Shown: positions 1 to 11,785 of the stretch, piece by piece
Layout of the letters: every line of letters starts with the position of its first letter
How positions within the stretch are numbered: the stretch's first letter is position 1
NCBI GenBank assembly: GCA_014925825.1
Contig: JACGCK010000111.1
Span: forward strand, 62,001 to 126,000
Reading direction: 5' to 3'
Length of the DNA stretch: 64,000 nt
Source of the DNA: Pholiota molesta
Lineage: Eukaryota > Basidiomycota > Agaricomycetes > Agaricales > Strophariaceae
The notes under the pieces: generated by a model
Told to the model about the DNA's origin: nothing
Databases searched by the model: none
The model's input: the letters and a program-made list of their open reading frames with translations, nothing else
Made by a program: the position numbers and the translations under genes

Positions 1-1289
1 TTCGCTCACGGCGACAGCTATTTGGCCAATAATCTTAACGGATACATTTATAATACAAAAGAGAAAGCGGCTCGAGAGGTGAAGAACCTCGGAGCAATGA
101 TGGAACATGCAGATATGTAGATCAGTGGCACGAATGATGTCATGTCCGGGCAATCACAATGCTTCAACCTTGCACGTATCCGCAATGACAATCCATTCCA
201 GCTCCTCAATCTATTCTCTTTCTGGAAAGTAGAATACTTACATGCAAACAGATAGGCTTTCAAGTGCGTCAAAACCCACTAGCTAATTCAAAGCTAATTT
301 GAACGGGACACAAATGTCATTTTAGACCGCTCGCAACGCTTCAACTTCCTATGTACACTGAGTAATGAAATCTAGGAGTGAAATAATTCGATAGGCTGTG
401 GAATACATATTTTTGTATGGTTCATTCAGCAGTCTCTAGACCGTACGTAGCTCGAACCTTGATAAACCCTAAGCCTAAATTATGGTGGCGGCATTACGTT
501 CAACATAGCTAAAATATCGATGACATTGCCGCTCGCAACGCTTCAACCTTGCCCAAAATTACTGTAATGGATTCCGTTCTCATGTCACAATCTCATTGGT
601 GGATGTATAAACAGTTTGCCGGGCAAGTAGCAGTGCGGCCGTTCACTTGGATATATTTCGGCAGTAGTAGTATCTTGGCAATGCTTCTAAAAATGTTAGC
701 AGAAAGAAGCGGATGAGTTTCAAGCCGTGATTTGGGGACGGAGGCGACGATCTGGGTTCCATTACGTACTTGGCTTCTTGTCGTGTCCTTGGAAATATAA
801 CTCAAAGGCACTTTCCAGCATTGATTTGATAGGTGGACGGGGCTTTGGGCACTCATTAATGGGAGAGATATTGAAGCAGCCGAAAAGAACTGCGGTTACG
901 TTTGGATGGTATTATGTGTCCCTTTAAGGGAAGTTTTGTTATTCTTGGAGATGAATAATACAGCATGGAACGGTTTGTAGCCTTTGTAGGGGGAACATTT
1001 GGAAAAGAAAATTTATAATGGTATTAGAATAATAAAGAAAGGAGCCAAAATCTTGGATAGAAGAGGAGTGCAGAGGTACGATGAACTCGGATGGAGGAAG
1101 TTTATCCCTGCATGGTGACTTTGTGCAGGGGTTGGGACCGGTAACAGTAGTTACTAGTTTCGGTCTAAGAAGGTTTTGCCGTCCGTTCCAAAATTTAGTG
1201 ATCGAAGAAATAGTGATGGAGACGTGGAAGAATGGGTCCGGCTTGGCGTTCTCTGAGTATAAAGAGTGGTAACTTTTGGATGCAATGCG

Positions 1290-2700
1290 TGCCATTCTAA
1301 CCCGTCCTAATGCGACTTTCAATTCCTGTTTCCATCCACATCCACAGCCCTATCTACGACAGTGTTACTATGTCCTCAAGGTTGCAGACATGAGTACTTA
1401 TCTTGTCTTTCAGGTAACGCGCACTGATGGAGTCATTTCTAGCTTTGATCATCGTTGCTAATTCAAGCGCCCGTGAAGAGCGGGTTAGCTTCTGGTTGCG
1501 CACATCTGCTTCGCTTCTCTGACTCATGTAAGATGTCTTTTCTTATGCCTCGATGGTGTACTTGCTGTTCTGACTTCCCTTCTTTGTTATTTCAACTTCC
1601 CATGACCATGTCATCTTGCTTTACCATTATTATTGTTTATAGTCACTTCAGCGCACTTCAAAATCGATTTTTTGGATGTCCTGCAAGCACTCCGACAGGA
1701 TCTGTAAGTCATCACCTCTTCTTATGGTTGCACCTAAGTCTAATTTGATTTTCTTAGGTCCCGTGGCTGTTGATATACGATCTGATCAGTGGCAGCCTTT
1801 GAACTTGACATTCTTATTCACAGTGTTTAAGCACTCATTAGCGGGCTGTTATTCTAATTCGATTTTTGGGCTTCCCGCGAGCAATACTACAGGCCCAATG
1901 TAAGTGGTTTCCACGTCGCTCTAATTGAGGGCCTTATATATTTACATGGAGTTCTTCCGCAGGGTGAGCAATGGTATAGTCTCTGGGTGAGTGGTTTGAC
2001 TCTATTTCAGTACCTTGTATCATGGGTTTTTATGTCTTTAGCGGTCTGGTTTTGATGATTCAGAATACAGGTGGTCTCGTAAAGTGTGCAGGTGATGATA
2101 TGCGAATTTCGGTAAGTATTTCTGATTTAACTTGGGACTTTTGCTGACCACGTAATTCTCTTAAAGTGATTTCCTTCCGCATCTCGTTTGATGTTTTTAT
2201 GGTCAGTAGTTTGCATCGCAATTATTGTGGATTTGTTTGATCTTACTTTGGCATTGCAGAACCGAAAATCTATTGCTTGAGTCTAATGAGATCTTGCTTG
2301 CTCGGTGAGCAGTGATGTTGAAATTATTGGGAATTCATTTAACTGGCGGATAGGGCTTACTTTGTGTTCACACGAAGTCGACGCACACTCGAACAAAGTG
2401 CACAAACTCGGCTGTACGACATTTTTTGAGTTTCACAAAATCTTGCTCACTCGGTAAGCAGTGCAGTTAACATTATTGGAAATTGGGCTAATCAGCGTTT
2501 GCATGAACTCGATGGCCAGCGCGCAAATTAGGTTGTAGTCTCACGAAATTTTGCTCACTCAGATTGGAAACGCACGAACTCGACGGCCAGCACGCAAATT
2601 AGATTGTAAGTTGGTCAGTTTCATTTGATTGCAAAATATCTAATTAGTGGTACAGAGTGTAGTGTACTGTAGGTAGATGCACGTACCGTAGATAGAGGCG
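1290..2700 (+). other. AT-rich intron-bearing region of the repeat unit, no intact ORF (decayed gene or spliced non-coding transcript)
   Basis: Five segments on the plus strand look like canonical fungal introns: 1704-1757, 1900-1962, 1987-2041, 2112-2166 and 2202-2259. Each is 54-63 nt, four start with GTAAGT or GTGAGT and one with GTCAGT, and all end in AG; most contain a CTAAT/CTGAC-type branch site. The exons between them are 24-142 nt and have no long common reading frame. Two exon ends resemble each other just before the donor (around 1664-1703 and 1857-1899) and would encode similar FG-PAS-TTG peptides. The same pattern recurs at about 10145-10700, 20005-20560 and 29840-30400. The tail (2270-2660) has degenerate ~100-150 bp repeats built on CTTGCTCACTCGG and CACGAACTCGACGGCC. 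I do not recognise a protein family. Confidence 0.5.
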
Positions 2701-2899
2701 GGGTGCGGATGAGCTTGCCCTTCGGGGGGGCTGCACTCTGCGCGCACATTACCAGAACCCGATTGCAGGTTGCGACCTACGCTCATTTTGAAAAACATAC
2801 CCCCGTTTAGGCAATTTCAGCATGAAAAACAGCCAGTTTCTACCTGGATTCACACCAAAAACACCCCCTTCTCCGCCGAAAACATCTCCCCCACCCCCA

Positions 2900-4038
2900 T
2901 CATATGGCAAAGTTATATTTCCTGCTCGCCATCCGCTCGATAAAGGAAGGTGCGATCCAGTAGAGCAGGTGCGCATAGCGCATCGTCTCAGGCATGAACA
3001 CGGCCTTCTCGCCGTTATCCGCCGCCTGGATGCATCTCCGCGCCACGGCCTCGCGCTTCAGCCCATGTGCGTTGGGGTCCTTTTCGCGCACCGGCCCGCT
3101 GTCGACCGCGGACGCGCGGAAGTCGCCCTCCACGGTAGACGGCATGAAGAAGGTGAACTGGATGCGCGGGTGCTCGATGGAGAGTGCCTGGTAGAGCACG
3201 AGCGAAGAAGCCTTCGTGGAAGCGTACAGTGTACGTGTCGGAGCCGGAATGATGGACGCCAAGGAGTTCACGAGGACGATGGATGGGGCTTTGGAGGTGT
3301 TAGTGAGCATAGGCACCTGTTTGATAGATAGGTCGAGATTAATCTCGTCAGCACGTGGAGGGTTCTGGATGAGAGAATTTTGGGATATTCACGAATGTCA
3401 CAGCGGCGATTAGGGGTCCGACGTAGTTGCCCTGAATTGCAGCGAGCGCGACGTCAGCGGTGTGTTTAATGCCTTCGGCGCTCGCATCGCGCAGAGCGAC
3501 GCCTCGCTCCACCTCGACGCCGGCTACCGCCATGAGTGGTTGTAGAGCGGAGACGCAGGCAGCGACGACGTGCGTATCAAGGCCTCCCCATGCTATAATA
3601 TCATCAGGAACGCGTACGAGAGTCTGTTCCTGACGCACCTGCTTCAATGGCATTTCTGACTTTGACCATGTCGTCCACATTCGTAAAGTCGGCTGTAACG
3701 CCAAAGATATCGGATGGAGACGCCGTGCCAAAGCCAGCGGACGCCTGCGCGGCGCGACATTCTGCCTCTACCTCCTTCAGCAATGGTTCTCGTCGTCCGA
3801 CAACGCATACCAGGGCGCCTCTTTCCGCGTATTGACGTGCAATTGAGCGTCCGATACCGCTCGAGGCGCCGACGACCAATACGCGTTCCTTCGTCTTCGG
3901 TACTTTGAGCGAACGTTTTGGCCTAGTTACCGAGGCTCGATAGAGTGCTAGGATGATTGGTACAAGAGATAGAACGAGATTTCTCGAAAGCTTCATTGAT
4001 AGGAGTTCGCGCAGGATAGCTGGGAGATCGAAGGCCAT
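2900..4038 (-). CDS. Short-chain dehydrogenase/reductase, 11-beta-HSD/DHRS7-like, unit 1 copy (intact)
   Basis: Three exons, 4038-3639, 3592-3393 and 3316-2900, join in frame to a 338-residue protein. Residues 21-34 form a hydrophobic anchor near the N-terminus. The Rossmann dinucleotide motif GASSGIG is at 57-63. The catalytic set is Ser218, Tyr231 and Lys235 (YASTK), with the usual 13-residue Ser-Tyr spacing. It should be a membrane-anchored NAD(P)H-dependent oxidoreductase acting on a lipid or steroid-like substrate; the true substrate is unknown. A ketosphinganine reductase-type role is an alternative, but the GAS rather than GGS start of the motif favours the DHRS7/11-beta-HSD side. The start is the ATG directly before the anchor. 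This copy has no frameshift. It is one of four full-length copies in the array. Confidence 0.85.
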
Positions 4039-4540
4039 TGCAACGTTTTCAAAGTAAGCCTTTGGGGGTCGAAATTTGAAGGGAATTCTCTGCGAGACGC
4101 GTTATAAAGAGGATCCAAAACCACGTAAATGGTGCAAACTTACCTGCAGAGATCGTATGGACCCAAATTCATGAGTTTGTTGGCATTCGATGGTGGTTTT
4201 TATAGCGTTTAGACGGTTGCATGATATGTACTTTTTGGGCAAAATATCCGGCCCGCCCGAGATGACGTGCGTGCGATGTGAGCAAGATGTGAGAGCAATT
4301 GCCAAGCAATTGCACGCGAAATCGGTACATACTTGCAACAGATTTGCAGGATAGGACAGGATAGGACGTAGATGAGACGTCGATATCATCATGGACGACA
4401 CTAATGGCTCACAGCTACCTTGTTGTCTTTTGTTACGTACCATACTCCAGGGAGTACACTGAGCCCGGTTACGGTGATAACATGCTTACGACCGTTCATA
4501 TCTCTGCAGACACACTCTCACTTCGTTCCTGTACTCTCAC
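4039..4540. promoter_or_regulatory. SDR 5' flank within the repeat unit
   Basis: Upstream of the minus-strand SDR start lies about 500 bp that is well conserved between all four units. It includes the short direct repeat GAGCAATTGCCAAGCAATTGCACG near 4290 and two AGGATAGGAC boxes near 4350. No reading frame is convincing. It likely holds the SDR promoter; this is an inference from position only. Confidence 0.4.
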
Positions 4541-7260
4541 GTCCCACTTCCCTCCCCTTGCCATCCTGCTGTCTGGCCTCTCCGCCATCCCGCATCGTCA
4601 TCCGCTCCGCCCTACCCTCCGCGCCGGAACACGCGCACAGCAACATGCCCCGTCACAGCACCAGCCTCAACACCCCGCTCACCTCTGCCACATCCAGCGC
4701 TCACCTTGCAAGGTCGCAACATCAGTCGCACGGACACGACACAAGACCCATCCGCTACATACAGCATATAACATGGGCAGCAACCAATGTCGTCCCGCCG
4801 CTGCGGACACCTCTTCCTCGATGCGAGAATGGCCTCGACACGAACGCGATCCGGATGCATACACCGTGCCCCGGGCGCCACTACGACGACCGGAACACGC
4901 GAGCAGGATATCTGGAGGACGTCGGAGCCCACTCGGCGAGCGTCATGCATTGAGATGGCACGGATAAGCCGATGGCACGGGAGGGTGGTTCATGGCAACC
5001 ACAGCGCAAACACCAAGCAGCTCCCAAGTGTGTGAATCTCTCCTCCTCTCAGCGTCGCGCTCACGGCAGTTAGCTAGGCAACACAGCGGCGACGCAACGA
5101 CCTGCTCCAACAGCGGATCGCGGACGGCGATCCGCAGACCAGCACGATATTCAAATACCGGATCACAGTCAGCAATGAGACGACGAAGACGACGACGTTG
5201 AACTACGGTATGCAAGACCCACGGCGTGGCTTGGACGACAACGGCTCGACTCGGGCGACGCGAGCACCGTGCACCCAGCTACGGGAAATCTTCTGGGAGC
5301 GCACAAATTACCAGCAGCACCTCCAGAGCGGCATACAAAGGCCACGGCGGCGAACAGGATGCACGAGCAGGGTATCTGGACGGCATCGGGGCGCAGCGAG
5401 CGCCGACGTTCAGATGCCACGGATAAGCCGACAGCATGGGAGGGCGGTCCACGGGCACCACAGCGCCCAGAAGCAAGGCAGGTAGCACGGACAGCGCGCA
5501 GCTCCCGGGTGTGTGAACCCTATCCCATCCCCCCTGCTCTCAGTGTCGTGCTCACAGCCAGTAAGCTAGGCACCACGTCGGCGCCGCGACGACACTACTG
5601 CCCCAGAGCACGGCGCGCACGATATACGGTATACGAACACCAGAGCATAGCAACGAGACAACGACGCTGGGTACCGGGCGGAGGACTCACGGCGTGTTTT
5701 GGACGACAGCGGCTCGTCTCGCGAGGATGCGGGGGACGAGAGCACAGGTGCACGGCTGCGGGAAAACGTCAATGAGTGCTCAACCGCTTCGCCGTATACA
5801 AATTACTCACTGCGATACAGCCTCGGCGACAATAGCGCCGCCTTTCGTTCAGCGCCGAGCCGCGGGATCTCTAGATGTTGCGGACATGCTACTATAACAC
5901 ACGCCGACGTGGAGAACACGCGGGATCGGCAACGCGACGATCGTCTTCGAGGAGGAGATGGACACCTTACCGGGTGCGGAACGACGAGAAGGCAGGAGAT
6001 CTGCTAGGGCGCAGCGCGGCACAAGGGCATCAGTGAGTGCAGTGCTGCTTCGACCATGCATGTATGACGTACTGCCCGTGAGGTCAACGCGCCGCCTTCG
6101 TGCGGCATACGGACGAGTTGGTAGAGGGATGGCGCCTCGTCCTAGCCCACGAACGACGACGCGAACAGCTCGATATCTGAACGTGCGCCCATCTGTTCCA
6201 CTCACCAACGAGGCGACGACAACGGGCGGCAGTCGGGCGTGGAATCGATATGCGGCATGCAGACGAGTTCGCGGAGGGCCGGCGAGATAGCGCCTCGTTC
6301 TGGCCCGTGAACGATGCGAACACTTCGAGAGCCAGGAGGCCAACACGGCCTATCCGTTCCACTTACCAACGAGCGGGAAGATCTGTCAAGGGCGATGGGA
6401 TGAAAGCCAGGACGGCGAACTTGCTGCCTCGGGATATGAGTGAGCACGGTCGTTGACAGAACGCTGATCGCTGTTACATACGCTGACTTTTTCCAGCACC
6501 GAGGTTGGCTGACGCAGGCGCGCATGGGCACGGCGCCGGTGTATCACGCTCATTGGCGAGGCTTTCAGGCGCTATCGGCGGCGGTAAGCAATACCACGGC
6601 TGCAGAGACTAACAGCAACCCAACAGCAAACTTACTGAGTGCACGTTCCAAAGCCTGAAGGGCGATCAGTCACGAAGAGGACGAGCCATCGGGCGGAAGG
6701 TTCAGTGAAGAGTCAAGGATGATGGGGTGACAACGAGGACGGCGTACTTGCTGCGTCGGGATATAGTGAGCACGATGATCAGAACGTTGATATCTATTAC
6801 TAACCTTGGCTTTATCCAGCACCGGGGCTGGCTGACGCAGTCGCGAAGGCGCTGCGCTAGCGTATCGCGCATGTCGGCGACCACGCAAGGGCCGCTGGGC
6901 ACTACGGGCAGCAGTAAGCAATACCCCGGCTGCAGAGACTAACAACAACCTACTCAGTGCACGTTCCAAAGCCTGAAGCGTTATCAGCTACGAAAAAACG
7001 ACAAAACGCGGAGGGAGGATTACATGTTAGTACGGTGCGTATGCCCCGCTGGAGGACACGCGCTCACCTTGTCTCATACATGCCTGTTGCCCGACGCTAT
7101 CGACGACATCGCCAGCAACGAGTGGAAGTGTGGGCGGATACAGGAGGGCAACGCTGACCAGATCCAGCAGAACCTTCGAGAGATAGGAACAGAGAGCGAA
7201 GAGAGAAGAGCAGGAAAGCAGAGCAGAGCAGGATGAGGGAAGGAGAGGGATATCCGTAGT
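4540..7260. repeat. GC-rich block of diverged tandem modules (unit 1)
   Basis: The block contains at least two nested tandem periodicities. A ~480-bp module repeats with heavy divergence: the CTCTCAGCGTCG...AGCTAGGCA stretch near 5050 is echoed near 5540, and GACGACAACGGCTCG near 5235 by GACGACAGCGGCTCG near 5701. A 326-bp module repeats at 6440 and 6766. Plus-strand intron-like segments sit at matching places: 6440-6496, 6584-6653, 6766-6819 and 6914-6971. Minus-strand intron-like segments (GTAAGTGGAACGG and GTGAGTGGAACAG starts, GGGCCAG/GGGCTAG ends) occur near 6368-6300 and 6200-6136. Many spurious GC-rich ORFs cross it, but no single frame holds across modules. The block recurs at about 14570-17110 and 24460-27010. 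Confidence 0.6.
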
Positions 7261-8413
7261 CTTATATACTGATTCGATAGACGTGTACGTACATAGAATG
7301 AGAATAGTGGTTTCCGGGATACTTCAGACAGGGTCCGCATGCGCTAAGCGAATCTCGATCCGTATGTCCTCCTCCGTTTTCTCGTCCGCGTCCGTTGAGG
7401 TCCGTTGCTCCCCTTGCCTGTGTCTGGTATACCATACCAGTTATCATTAAGATACCTCATAGCCCATTTTTATGATGACTAGAATATAACAAAGCGGGGA
7501 ATTCATTCGAATGTTATATTTGTTAATGAGCGTAAAGGACGCAGTTCATGTTTCTACATTTTCAAATTTGTGAACTCTGTCCACAGAGCGGCCAAGTATA
7601 ACCGTTACCCACCCCCCAACAATCCTTAACCCAATAGGACATATTCTAATGTCGTAAAACAAGGGAAATGGCACTAGATTGCTTATTCCATGCAATCCTC
7701 CGAACCCGGACATCCAGCAAATGCATCGATTTGCAGGCGGAAAGTTCTAGCGCACCATCGTCGCTGGCAACGTACCCGAGAGGACCCTTGATGGGACTAA
7801 CAACGGCCTTTTACGTGGTTTTTTTCAGGTCCCCGTGCGATGCGCAATGGACTGGAAACGAGAAACGGGGTGGGAGGAGAGGGTCATGCTCGGTACGGGT
7901 ATCCTCGCCTGCTCTAGGCTGGCCTCTCCAATTTTCGGGTGTCCGATAGAACCGCATTGGGGCTATGTATTACACGTTTAATGCTTCTAGATGGAATTCA
8001 GAAGAGAGCAGCAGATGCGCTCTGCAAGCGCTCAGATTCAATTGATTGTAAGTTGATGTCGCCGTTATCGCGTACATGTCGCCACATCGCGGTCGCAACA
8101 ACAATAAAAAGTATTATTACTATACATATATGTATAATAGGATTAAGATACGAAATCGATAGATTTTCTGTGCTTCAAATGATGAATTGGGAGAGGAAGA
8201 GCGAGTTGATATTGGAGTGATGAATATCCGGATGCCCATCTCTATGTTCAACTGGAATGGAAACTGCAATTGATAAAAGGTCAGGTACATCTAGCCATGT
8301 CCGCGGCCGCCGTTACATGTGTAATGCAAAGGCGCGAGAGCATCTGTATTGCGCGATGTTCAGCGCCTAACTTGAAAACGGCGGTATGGTACGCTCAACG
8401 GCGCTTTGCCTTG
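7260..8413. other. Conserved non-coding segment of the repeat unit
   Basis: This stretch is repeated almost unchanged in units 1-3. The longest frame, about 93 codons from 7668, is present in each copy but has no recognisable domain, changes length with indels in the other copies, and lacks clear coding character. It was not called as a gene. Confidence 0.4.
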
Positions 8414-11333
8414 TTCGCTCACGGCGACTGCTATTTGGCCAATAATCTTAACGGATACGTTTATAATACAAAAGAGAAAGCGGCTCGAGAGGTGAAGAAC
8501 CTCGGAGCAATGATGGAACATGCAGATATGTAGATCAGTGGCACGAATGATGTCATGTCCGGGCAATCACAATGCTTCAACCTTGCACGTATCCGCAATG
8601 ACAATCCATTCCAGCTCCTCAATCTATTCTCTTTCTGGAAAGTAGAATACTTACATGCAAACAGATAGGCTTTCAAGTGCGTCAAAACCCACTAGATAAT
8701 TGGAATGGGACACAAATGTTATTTTAGACCGCTCGCAACGCTTCAACTTCCTATGTACACTGAGTAATGGAATCTGGGAGTGAAATAATTCGATAGGCTG
8801 TGGAAAACATATCTTTGTATGGTTCATTCAGCAGTCTCTAGACCGTACGTAGCTCGAACTTTGATAAACCCTAAGCCTAAATTATGGTGGCGGCGTACTG
8901 TACTACATTACGTTCAACATAGCTAAAATATCGATGACATTGCCGCTCGCAACGCTTCAACATTACTGTAATGGATTCCGTTCTCTTGTCACAATCTCAT
9001 TGGTGGATGTATAAACAGTTTGCCGGGCAAGTAGCAGTGCGAGGCACTCGTTCACTCAACGTTCACTTGGATATATTTTGGCACTAGTAGTATCTTGGCA
9101 ATGCTTCTAATTATGTGAGCAGAAAGAAGCGGGTTTTTCTTTGAGTTTACAGCCGTGATTTGGGGACGGAGGCGACGATCTGGGTTCTATTACGTACTTG
9201 GCTTCTTGTCGTGTCCTTGGGAATATGACTCAAAGGCACTTTCCAGCATTGATTCGATAGGTGGACGGGGCTTTGGGAACTCATTAATGGGAGAGATATT
9301 GAAGCAGCCGAAAAGAACTGCGGTTACGTTTGGATGGTATTATGTGTCCCTTTAAGGGAAGTTTTGTTATTCTTGGAGATGAATAATACAGCATGGAACG
9401 GTTTGTAGCCTTTGTAGGGGGAACATTTGGAAAAGAAATTTATAATGGTATTAGAATAATAAAGAAAGGAGCCAAAGTCTTGGATAGAAGAGGAGTGCAG
9501 AGGTACGATGAACTCGGATGGAGGAAGTTTATCCCTGCATGGTGACTTTGTGCAGGGGTTGGGATCGGTAACAGTAGTTACTAGTTTCGGTCTAAGAAGG
9601 ATTTGCCGTGCATTCCAAAATTCAGTAATCGAAGAAATAGTGATGGAGACGTGGAAGAATGGGTCCGGCTTGGCATTCTGACAGTATAAAGAGTGGTAAC
9701 TTTTGGATGCAATGCATGCCATTCTAACCCGTCCTAATGCAACTTTCAATTCCTGTTTCCATCCACAGACCTATCTAATACGACAGTGTCACTATGTCCT
9801 TATGGTTGCAGATGTGAGTACTTATCTTGTCTTTCAGGTAACGCGCACTGATGCAGTCATTTCTAGCTTTGATCGTCGTTGCTAATTTAAGCGCCCATGT
9901 AAAGCAGGTTAGCTTCTGGTTGCGCACATCTGCTTCACTTCTCTGACTCTACATTTCTCATGTAAGATGTCTTTTTTTATGCCTCGATGGCGTTCTTGGT
10001 GTTCTGACTTCCCTTCATTATTCAAATTTGATATTTCGACTTCCCATGACCTTATCATCTCACTTTAAACCTATTATCTTTCATAGTCACTTCACCGCAC
10101 TTCAAATTCAATTTTCGGATGTCCCGCAAGCACTCCGACAGGATCTGTAAGTCGTCACCTCTTCTTATGGTTGCACCCAAGTCTAATTTGATTTTCTTAG
10201 GTCCCGTGGCTGTTGATATACAATCTGATCAGTCTTTGAACTCAATGTTCTTACTCACGGCGTTTAAGCACTAATTAGCGGGCTGTTATTCTAATTCGAT
10301 TTTTGGGCTTCCCACGAGCAATACTACAGGCCCAATGTAAGTGGTTTCCACGTTGCTCTAATTGAGGGTGTTATATATTTACATGGAGTTCTTCCGCAGT
10401 GCGAGCAATGGTATAGTCTCTGGGTAAGTGGTTTGACTCTATTTCAGTATTTTGTATCATGGGTTTTTACATCTTTAGCAGTCTGATTTTGATGATTCAG
10501 AATACAGGTGGTCTCGTAAAGTGTGCGATATGCAAATATTAGTAAGTATTTCTAATTCAACTTGGGACGTTTGCTGACCGTGTAATTCTCTTGAAGTCAT
10601 TTCCTTCCATATCTCATGAATCTATGATGCAGTATCTTATTTTTTGTGGTCAGTGATTCGCATCGAAATTATTGTGAACTTGTCTAATCTCACTTTGGCA
10701 TCGCAGAACCGAAAATCTAATGAGATCTTGCTTGATCGGTGAACAGTGATGTTGAAATTACTGAAAATTCATTTAACTGGCAAATAGGGCTTGATTTGTG
10801 TTCACACGAAGTCGACATGCACTCGAACAAAGCACACAAATTCGGCTGTACGACATTCTTTGAGTTTCACGGAATCTTGCTCGCTCGGTAAGCAGTGCTG
10901 TTAACATTATTGGAAATTGGGCTAATTGTCATTTGCACGAACTCAATGGCCAGCGCACAAATTAGGTTGTAGTCTCACGAAATTTGCTCCCTCAGATTGG
11001 AACGCACGAACTCGACGGCCAGCACGCAAATTAGGTTGTAAGTTGGTCAGTTTCATTTCATTGCAAAACATCTAATTAGCATTGCAGAGTGTAGTGTACT
11101 GTAGGTAGATGTGCGTACCGTAGATAGAGGCGGGGTGCGGATGAGCTTGCCCTTCGGGGGGGGCTGCACTCTGCGCGCACAATTACCAGAACCCGATTGC
11201 AGGTTGCGACCTACGCTCATTTTGAAAAACATACCCCGTTAGGCAATTTCAGCACGAAAAACAGCCAGTTTCTACCTGGATTCACACCAAAAACACCCCG
11301 AAAACATCTCCCCTGCCCCAAAACAGAAAACTC

Positions 11334-11785
11334 CTATGCCATGGCAAAGTATATTTCCTGCTCGCCATCCCGCTCGATAAAGGAAGGTGCGATCCAGTAG
11401 AGCAGGTGCGCATAGCGCATCGTCTCAGGCATGAACACGGCCTTCTCCCCGCTATCCGCCGCCTGGATGCATCTCCGCGCCACCGCCTCGCGCTTCAGGC
11501 CATGTGCGTTGGGGTCCTTTTCGCGCACCGGCCCGCTATCGACCGCGGACGCGCGGAAGTCGCCCTCCACGGTAGAGGGCATGAAGAAGGTGAACTGGAT
11601 GCGCGGGTGCTCGATGGAGAGGGCCTGGTAGAGCACGAGCGAAGAAGCCTTCGTGAAGCGTACAGTGTACGTGTCGGAGCCGGAATGATGGACGCCAAGG
11701 AGTTCACGAGGACGATGGATGGGGCTTTGGAGGTGTTAGAGAGCATAGGCACCTGTTTGATAGATAGGTCGAGATTAATCTCGTC
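11334..11785 (-). pseudogene. Truncated SDR last exon, unit 2 (3' fragment)
   Basis: This is a duplicate of only the last SDR exon (equivalent to 11752-11334) plus 33 bp of the preceding intron. It ends sharply at the 813-bp insert. Exons 1 and 2 are absent, so it cannot make the dinucleotide-binding half. One-base indels near 11370 and 11655 also break its frame. The C-terminus is altered so that the frame ends in AMA rather than AI. It marks a partial duplication inside the type B unit. Confidence 0.85.

Larger units (their letters stand above)
1..8413. repeat. Repeat unit 1 (type A, no B insert)
   Basis: First visible unit, truncated or phased by the window edge. It lacks the truncated SDR copy and the 813-bp insert of units 2 and 3. 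Private variants such as GCTAATTCAAAGCTAATTTGAACGG near 281 and CTACGACAGTG near 1356 are shared with unit 4 but differ in units 2 and 3. It contains an intact SDR gene at 2900-4038. Confidence 0.9.

Noticed and set aside
48..272. A 74-codon minus-strand frame repeated in every unit (8461, 18324 and 28207 regions)
   Set aside because: It is conserved only because the units are near-identical. No upstream start context, splice pattern or known domain supports it.
460..475. AACCCTAA telomere-like word, recurring once per unit
   Set aside because: Only a single copy each time, so no telomeric tract; the array need not be subtelomeric.
2822..3331. Plus-strand frame of 169 codons over the SDR gene, and its copies
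   Set aside because: It is antisense to SDR exon 3, whose catalytic motifs show that the minus strand is coding.
4540..7260. CRISPR array or simple satellite as an explanation for the GC-rich repeats
   Set aside because: Modules are long, strongly diverged and contain intron-like signals, with no constant short repeat and unique spacer pattern; the organism is eukaryotic.
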